Shown here: positions 5,056-8,319 of the stretch, in pieces
How positions within the stretch are numbered: position 1 is the first letter of the stretch
How the letters are laid out: each line of letters begins with the position of its first letter
Position numbers and translations under genes: made by a program
The notes under the pieces: model-generated
Database searches by the model: none
Told to the model about the DNA's origin: nothing
What the model saw: only the letters and a program-made list of their open reading frames with translations
Source of the DNA: DATFYM01 sp035315065
GTDB lineage: Bacteria; Acidobacteriota; Terriglobia; UBA7540
Assembly: GCA_035315065.1 (NCBI GenBank)
Contig: DATFYM010000183.1
Span: forward strand, 1-8,319
Reading direction: 5' to 3'
DNA: 8,319 nt

Positions 5056-7257
5056 TCAGGGAAATTTCACATCCAGCGCGTAGATGTCCGAGTGGCTGAG
5101 GATCAGCGAGACCACCGTGGAGCCATTCGGCGCCACGGCGGCCAAGGCGTAGCTTCGCACGTCCGCCCGCTGAATCTCGTCGAAGGTCGTGATCGGCTCC
5201 ATCTTGCGGTCGCTGATCCGCACACGAAAGATGGGCTGGCTGCCTTCGACATCCTGTGAATAAGCGTACTTGCTGTCGGGCGACCAGCGAGGGGGCCGGA
5301 GAGCCGTGCCATGGGCGAGTTCACGCCACTCGTGAGATCGCGAGTCGAAGAGCATCAGCTTTCCGTCGGGGGCCAGGGCCGCCATGTATCGTCCGTCCGG
5401 CGACCAGCAGGGATAGAATAGATTCTCCGCCCCGGGAAAAACGGAGAGCCCCCTGGTTTTCAAGTCGAGCTGATACGTGCCGCCATTTTCCCCGTTGAGC
5501 AAGCTCCCTGGTGCACGTACCGGCGCGTTGAAAACCAAGGAGTCTCCGCCGGGAGACCAGTCGGGGAAGGTGCTGTCCAAACCCGACGGCGTCACCGGTT
5601 CGGGCTCGCCGCCCCCGGATGACACCAGGAAGATACCCTCCCTCTTTCCCGGTACTATCCCGTCGAAGGCAATCTTCCTTCCATCGGGAGACCAGCGGGG
5701 CTGCCCGGCATGCATCGGAGGAAAAGTGAGCTGCTGCCGGTCCCTCCCGTCCACTCGACTCCGCCAGAGGATGTTTTGCTGCATGTTGGGCACGACGTAT
5801 GCCACCCATTGACCGTCGCTGGAAAAGTCGACATCGCGCGCCCGGACTCCGCCGAGATAGGGAACGAACTGCTTCGACCGCCCGTCATAGCGCGCCAATT
5901 CCCGCACCTCTTTTTCCCCCGGGTATAAGATTCTGTTTTTAACAGCTAATAAACTCCACAGGCTGGAGTCGGTGGTCATGAGTTGAACCGGGACGCGTGA
6001 CGGTCGGCGCAAGAATTTGCCGCTTTCAGCGATCGCCCAGATGCCGGCCATTGCCGCTCGGGTGGAGCGGAACACGAAGTAATTCTCGGTCCAATCGCCA
6101 TCAGATTCGCCGTCACCGTAAAAGGCAGGAGGTTCTCTCCACCCTGCCAGCAGACGATGAAGATTGCCACCCTTGGCATCGAGCTCCCACAGTGAAAGCG
6201 ACAGTATTTCGGTCCCAAAGGCGCTGAAACGCAAGGCGCTTCCGTCGGGCGCCCAGCGGGAAAACCATCCTTTGCCTTCGGTGGTCGCGAGCTGGCGGCG
6301 GTCCGAGCCGTCAGGCTTCACCACGTAAAGGCCGGAGCCGGAGAAGTAGGCAATCTTCTGCCCATCGCGGGACCAAGCCGCGTCATGACCGGTGACGTCG
6401 CCCAAGCGGCGCGGCGAACCCCCGGTGGTAGGCACCACCCACAGCTCCGGCTCAGGCGGCCCACCCGGATAGCTGCCCACCAGAAGCTCTGCATGGTCTG
6501 GGGAAATCCCGTAGAGCGCGGTATTAGGAAAAGGCGTGGGCACCGCCGCCGGCTCGCCGCCCTCGATGGGGACAGCGGCGAGGGTCAATCGGCCGCCTCT
6601 CATCTCTTCGAAGTAGATTCGCGTCCCATCCGTCACTAGCCGAGAAGCCGGAGCGACCCGGCCGAAGTGCGTGATCTGCGTGATCTTGAGAACGGTGGGC
6701 GGCGGCAACGGGGAAAGCCAAAGCCAGCCAGCCCCCAGGGCTAGAGCTACAGCCATCAGGAGAACGGCCAGCCGCCAAGGCCGCCGTTGCGGTGGCTGAA
6801 AAAGGGTCGAGTCGGGGCGGGGCTTCAGCCCCGCCGAAGAAGCTTCCCCAACATTTTGAACGATTTCCTTTGAGGGCGTCGGTGCGACCGCAGGCGACTG
6901 CGGTTCTGTTGCGATCCTCGACCCCTCACCATCAGCCACGCCAGGCGTCACGCTGGCCACAAACCGGTACCCACGCTTCGGGACGGTCTCGATATAGTTT
7001 TGGCCCTGCTCCCCACTTCCCAAGGTGTGTCGCAAGACGAAGATGTTCTTGGCGAGGTTGACTTCCTCCACAAAGGCATCCGGCCAGACCTCTTTCATCA
7101 GGTCGTCTTTCGCGACCAGATGCCCAGCGTTACGGACCAGCACCAAAAGGGTGTCCACCGCCTTAGGCGTGAGCGGAACCGGCTTTCCATCGCGCAGCAA
7201 AACGCGCTGGCCGGCGTCCAGCAGGAAGGGGCCGAAAGCGTAGACGTGCCCACTCAT
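5056..7257 (-). CDS. Winged-helix (CadC/OmpR-type) membrane regulator with TolB-like beta-propeller
   Basis: A 733-residue one-component regulator. Residues 1-103 form an OmpR/PhoB-type winged helix: YAFGPFLLDAGQRVLLRDGK (6-25), PLTPKAVDTLLVLVRNAGHL (28-47), LMKEVWPD (53-60), VEEVNLAKNIFVLRHTLG (63-80) and the wing YIETVPKRGYRF (88-99). A Pro/Ala-rich linker (104-160) contains a palindrome-encoded insert (SAGLKPRP). One transmembrane helix lies at 161-182 (RLAVLLMAVALALGAGWLWL). Residues 190-733 are a TolB/PD40-type beta-propeller with repeated WSPDG motifs at 295 (WSRDG), 335 (WAPDG), 522, 567 (WSPGG), 618 and 658 (WSPDS). By analogy with CadC, the propeller would sense an extracytoplasmic signal and the N-domain bind DNA from the membrane. 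No receiver domain or phosphoacceptor is present. This domain order is very common in Acidobacteriota. The start lacks a Shine-Dalgarno but fits the family; a sigma70-type promoter lies 126 nt upstream. Confidence 0.88.
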   Translation of the reverse strand: MSGHVYAFGPFLLDAGQRVLLRDGKPVPLTPKAVDTLLVLVRNAGHLVAKDDLMKEVWPDAFVEEVNLAKNIFVLRHTLGSGEQGQNYIETVPKRGYRFVASVTPGVADGEGSRIATEPQSPAVAPTPSKEIVQNVGEASSAGLKPRPDSTLFQPPQRRPWRLAVLLMAVALALGAGWLWLSPLPPPTVLKITQITHFGRVAPASRLVTDGTRIYFEEMRGGRLTLAAVPIEGGEPAAVPTPFPNTALYGISPDHAELLVGSYPGGPPEPELWVVPTTGGSPRRLGDVTGHDAAWSRDGQKIAYFSGSGLYVVKPDGSDRRQLATTEGKGWFSRWAPDGSALRFSAFGTEILSLSLWELDAKGGNLHRLLAGWREPPAFYGDGESDGDWTENYFVFRSTRAAMAGIWAIAESGKFLRRPSRVPVQLMTTDSSLWSLLAVKNRILYPGEKEVRELARYDGRSKQFVPYLGGVRARDVDFSSDGQWVAYVVPNMQQNILWRSRVDGRDRQQLTFPPMHAGQPRWSPDGRKIAFDGIVPGKREGIFLVSSGGGEPEPVTPSGLDSTFPDWSPGGDSLVFNAPVRAPGSLLNGENGGTYQLDLKTRGLSVFPGAENLFYPCWSPDGRYMAALAPDGKLMLFDSRSHEWRELAHGTALRPPRWSPDSKYAYSQDVEGSQPIFRVRISDRKMEPITTFDEIQRADVRSYALAAVAPNGSTVVSLILSHSDIYALDVKFP
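6816..6835. repeat. Perfect palindrome inside the regulator gene
   Basis: GGCGGGGCT-TC-AGCCCCGCC: 9-bp perfect arms with a 2-nt loop. On the minus strand it encodes the SAGLKPR part of the linker, residues about 141-147. Its GGGCTTNAGCCC core is like the intergenic palindrome at 3786-3799 (CGGGCT-AA-AGCCCG), which suggests a repeat that landed in a tolerant linker. Confidence 0.7.
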
Positions 7258-7348
7258 AGGCGCAGCAAGAAATTAGCAAAAAATTTTCCAAGGTTTTGGA
7301 AAGACTTCCTCGCCGGGGGCGGCTAGGGTCTGGGAGAACGCAGAAAAA

Positions 7349-7403
7349 GGCGTCGGCTTGGACGTCCTCCAGAACCGAGGCGATTATACCCCAGGCCGAC
7401 GCC
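7349..7403. promoter_or_regulatory. 9-bp inverted repeat spanning the regulator promoter
   Basis: GGCGTCGGC (7349-7357) and GCCGACGCC (7395-7403) are perfect reverse complements 37 bp apart. The distal arm sits in the spacer between -35 and -10, and the proximal arm lies about 20-27 nt downstream of the expected transcription start. The arrangement would suit an operator pair for autoregulation, but a chance repeat or RNA leader hairpin is possible. Confidence 0.45.
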
Positions 7404-7411
7404 CAACGCAA
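7383..7411 (-). promoter_or_regulatory. Sigma70-type promoter for the winged-helix regulator gene
   Basis: On the minus strand TTGCGT (7406-7411) is followed after exactly 17 nt by TATAAT (7383-7388), a consensus -10 and a -35 with 4 of 6 matches to TTGACA. Transcription would start near 7376, leaving a leader of about 119 nt before the start codon at 7257. Direction and distance fit the regulator gene. Confidence 0.65.
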
Positions 7412-7752
7412 CCGTACCTAGGTGCAGTAGGTGCGGTGGTACCTCGATTTGTTGAGGAGGTAAGGTAGGAGTTTCGGACCAGCAGTCTCAGTAGTCCGGC
7501 CAGTGGCCCCAGGCCAGCCCGGCAGGCGGCGCGCGATTGGGCCAACCCGAGCCCCGGAACCCTCTCCGGCGCAACCGGCGCCCCGCCCGTTGCTGCTCTC
7601 GATCGCGATTCCTGCCGCGGGATCCCGCAGTTGGTGTGACGACGGCTGCTGCCCTGCATCAGCAGCCCGCGACAAACTGTGAATCCTCTCAGTTGACCGC
7701 AAGCGCAGCTTTCCCCACGAGCGCGCCAGAGCCCCTGCTCGAACCCAAGCCA
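7412..7752. other. Gene-poor stretch, no recognised gene
   Basis: About 340 nt between the regulator promoter and the GTGACRA array. Frames here (for example minus-strand 7384-7791) have Arg/Ala/Gly-rich translations without domains and run into the repeats, so I do not call them. Small potential stems exist: CGGAC/GTCCG near 7476-7500, and repeated AGGTGC between 7420 and 7440. I recognise no tRNA, tmRNA, SRP or RNase P RNA core. Confidence 0.5.
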
Positions 7753-7787
7753 GTGACGAGTGACAAGTGACGAGTGACAAGTGACGA
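7753..7787 (+). repeat. Heptamer array, GTGACRA type (5 units)
   Basis: Five exact-register 7-nt units alternate GTGACGA, GTGACAA, GTGACGA, GTGACAA, GTGACGA. As in the left arm of the CTGANNN array, two unit types alternate. It lies between genes and 9 nt before a hairpin repeat. Confidence 0.9.
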
Positions 7788-7795
7788 ACAAGATC

Positions 7796-7856
7796 TCACC
7801 GCGGAGGCACAGAGATCACGGAGCCTTCTCGGTGCTCTCCGTGACCTCAGTGGTGA
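7796..7856. repeat. Imperfect hairpin repeat (CACCGCGGAGGCAC type)
   Basis: Outer arms TCACC (7796-7800) and GGTGA (7852-7856), and inner arms TCACGGAG (7816-7823) and CTCCGTGA (7837-7844) with a 13-nt loop; the middle is asymmetric. The CACNGNGGAGGCAC/CNCNGTGGTGA style is familiar from dispersed intergenic hairpins in several GC-rich soil bacteria, recognised from memory only. It has no U-tract, so it is not called a terminator. Confidence 0.7.
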
Positions 7857-7967
7857 CGTATTGTGCGCGGTTCTTTCTCGACCATGAAAGAAAAGGAGGC
7901 TCGCAATCCTATGTCGCATTCAATCATGATACCCTGGCATGAAATCAATAAGGAAGGAACCGGCGCC

Positions 7968-8319
7968 ATGCGGTGGGCGGGCGCGGTGGTGGTGCTGCTC
8001 GCCCTCGTTTGTTTCTCCACTCCCGCAGCGCGGGGCCAGTGTCAGTTGCAAAATGCCGATACTTGGTTCGCCAGCCAGAGCGGGCTCTGGAGTAACGGCA
8101 ACAATTGGTCGGGCGGTTCACCCAACGACCAATCTACCAACGTCTGCATCACGGATGGCACGAGCGGCGTCACCCTCGACATGAACGCGTCCGTGGCTGA
8201 CTTGCAGCTCGCCAGCGGCAACCTACTGACCGTCGGTGGTGGCAATTCGCTTTCCATTTACGGGTCTCAGCTCATCAACGCCGGCCAGATCACGATTCAG
8301 GCCTCCAGCTCCTACTCCG
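7968..8319 (+). CDS. Secreted beta-helix/autotransporter-like surface protein (N-terminal part)
   Basis: Open to the window end; 117 residues are visible. Residues 1-23 are a Sec signal peptide (MRWAGAVVVLLALVCFSTPA, then ARGQ as likely cleavage site). The mature part begins QCQLQNADTWFASQSGLWSN and continues GNNWSGGSPNDQ, VTLDMNASVADLQLASGNLL and SLSIYGSQLINAGQITIQ. The NNW-GG-PN opening and recurring V-L-L-GN-L-I-G---NAG-I pattern are typical of parallel beta-helix passengers in large adhesin or autotransporter-like proteins; the rest is outside the window. The start at 7968 has a purine-rich AGGAAGGA (7951-7958) 9 nt upstream and gives a compact signal peptide. Three further in-frame ATGs at 7884, 7911 and 7926 are possible; a strong AAGGAGG (7893-7899) stands 11 nt before 7911. 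Function beyond secretion is unknown. Confidence 0.75.
   Translation, partial: MRWAGAVVVLLALVCFSTPAARGQCQLQNADTWFASQSGLWSNGNNWSGGSPNDQSTNVCITDGTSGVTLDMNASVADLQLASGNLLTVGGGNSLSIYGSQLINAGQITIQASSSYS

Noticed and set aside
7384..7791. Minus-strand frame of 135 codons
   Set aside because: Its start lies in the GTGACRA heptamer array, it runs across the regulator promoter, and its Arg/Gly-rich translation matches nothing I recognise.

Overview
The window looks like accessory DNA from a soil-type Acidobacteriota chromosome, probably from a metagenome. This rests on three things: a large winged-helix/transmembrane/beta-propeller protein of the kind that is very abundant in that phylum, GC-rich coding sequence, and many short palindromic and heptamer repeats between genes. 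The taxonomic call is inference; no rRNA or other marker gene is present.

Layout. Positions 1-132 are the 3' end of a group II intron (domains V and VI). Next, on the minus strand, is a small toxin-antitoxin locus: an intact antitoxin (327-518) and a RelE/ParE-like toxin cut short (125-346), with a GATTGNN heptamer array in the debris. From 618 to 3706, also on the minus strand, lie a Tat-exported sulfite-oxidase-type molybdoenzyme and, upstream of it, a secreted or membrane-anchored TPR protein fused to a cysteine-rich DUF1326-like domain. These two are separated only by an inverted pair of CTGANNN heptamer arrays. Positions 3707-5055 hold a cluster of antitoxin-like genes without visible toxins: an orphan HicB-like protein (minus), an orphan HigA-like protein (plus) and a CopG-like remnant (plus) that appears to end at a nonsense codon. 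Dispersed repeats sit among them. From 5056 to 7257 (minus) is the 733-residue winged-helix regulator, with a good sigma70-type promoter at 7383-7411. Positions 7412-7860 contain no recognisable gene but do hold a GTGACRA heptamer array and a hairpin repeat. The window ends inside a plus-strand gene for a secreted, probably beta-helical, surface protein.

How the parts fit. The molybdoenzyme and the TPR/DUF1326 protein may be co-transcribed and both appear to be exported, so a shared extracytoplasmic role is possible but unproven. The toxin-antitoxin pieces look like decaying or domesticated modules rather than working addiction systems. The regulator carries its DNA-binding domain, membrane anchor and sensor-like propeller in one chain; its target cannot be read from the window. 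I found no convincing defence island or wholly new enzymatic system. The most unusual content is the repeat architecture: three different heptamer families, all with a strict 7-nt period, plus palindromes that lie beside or inside genes.
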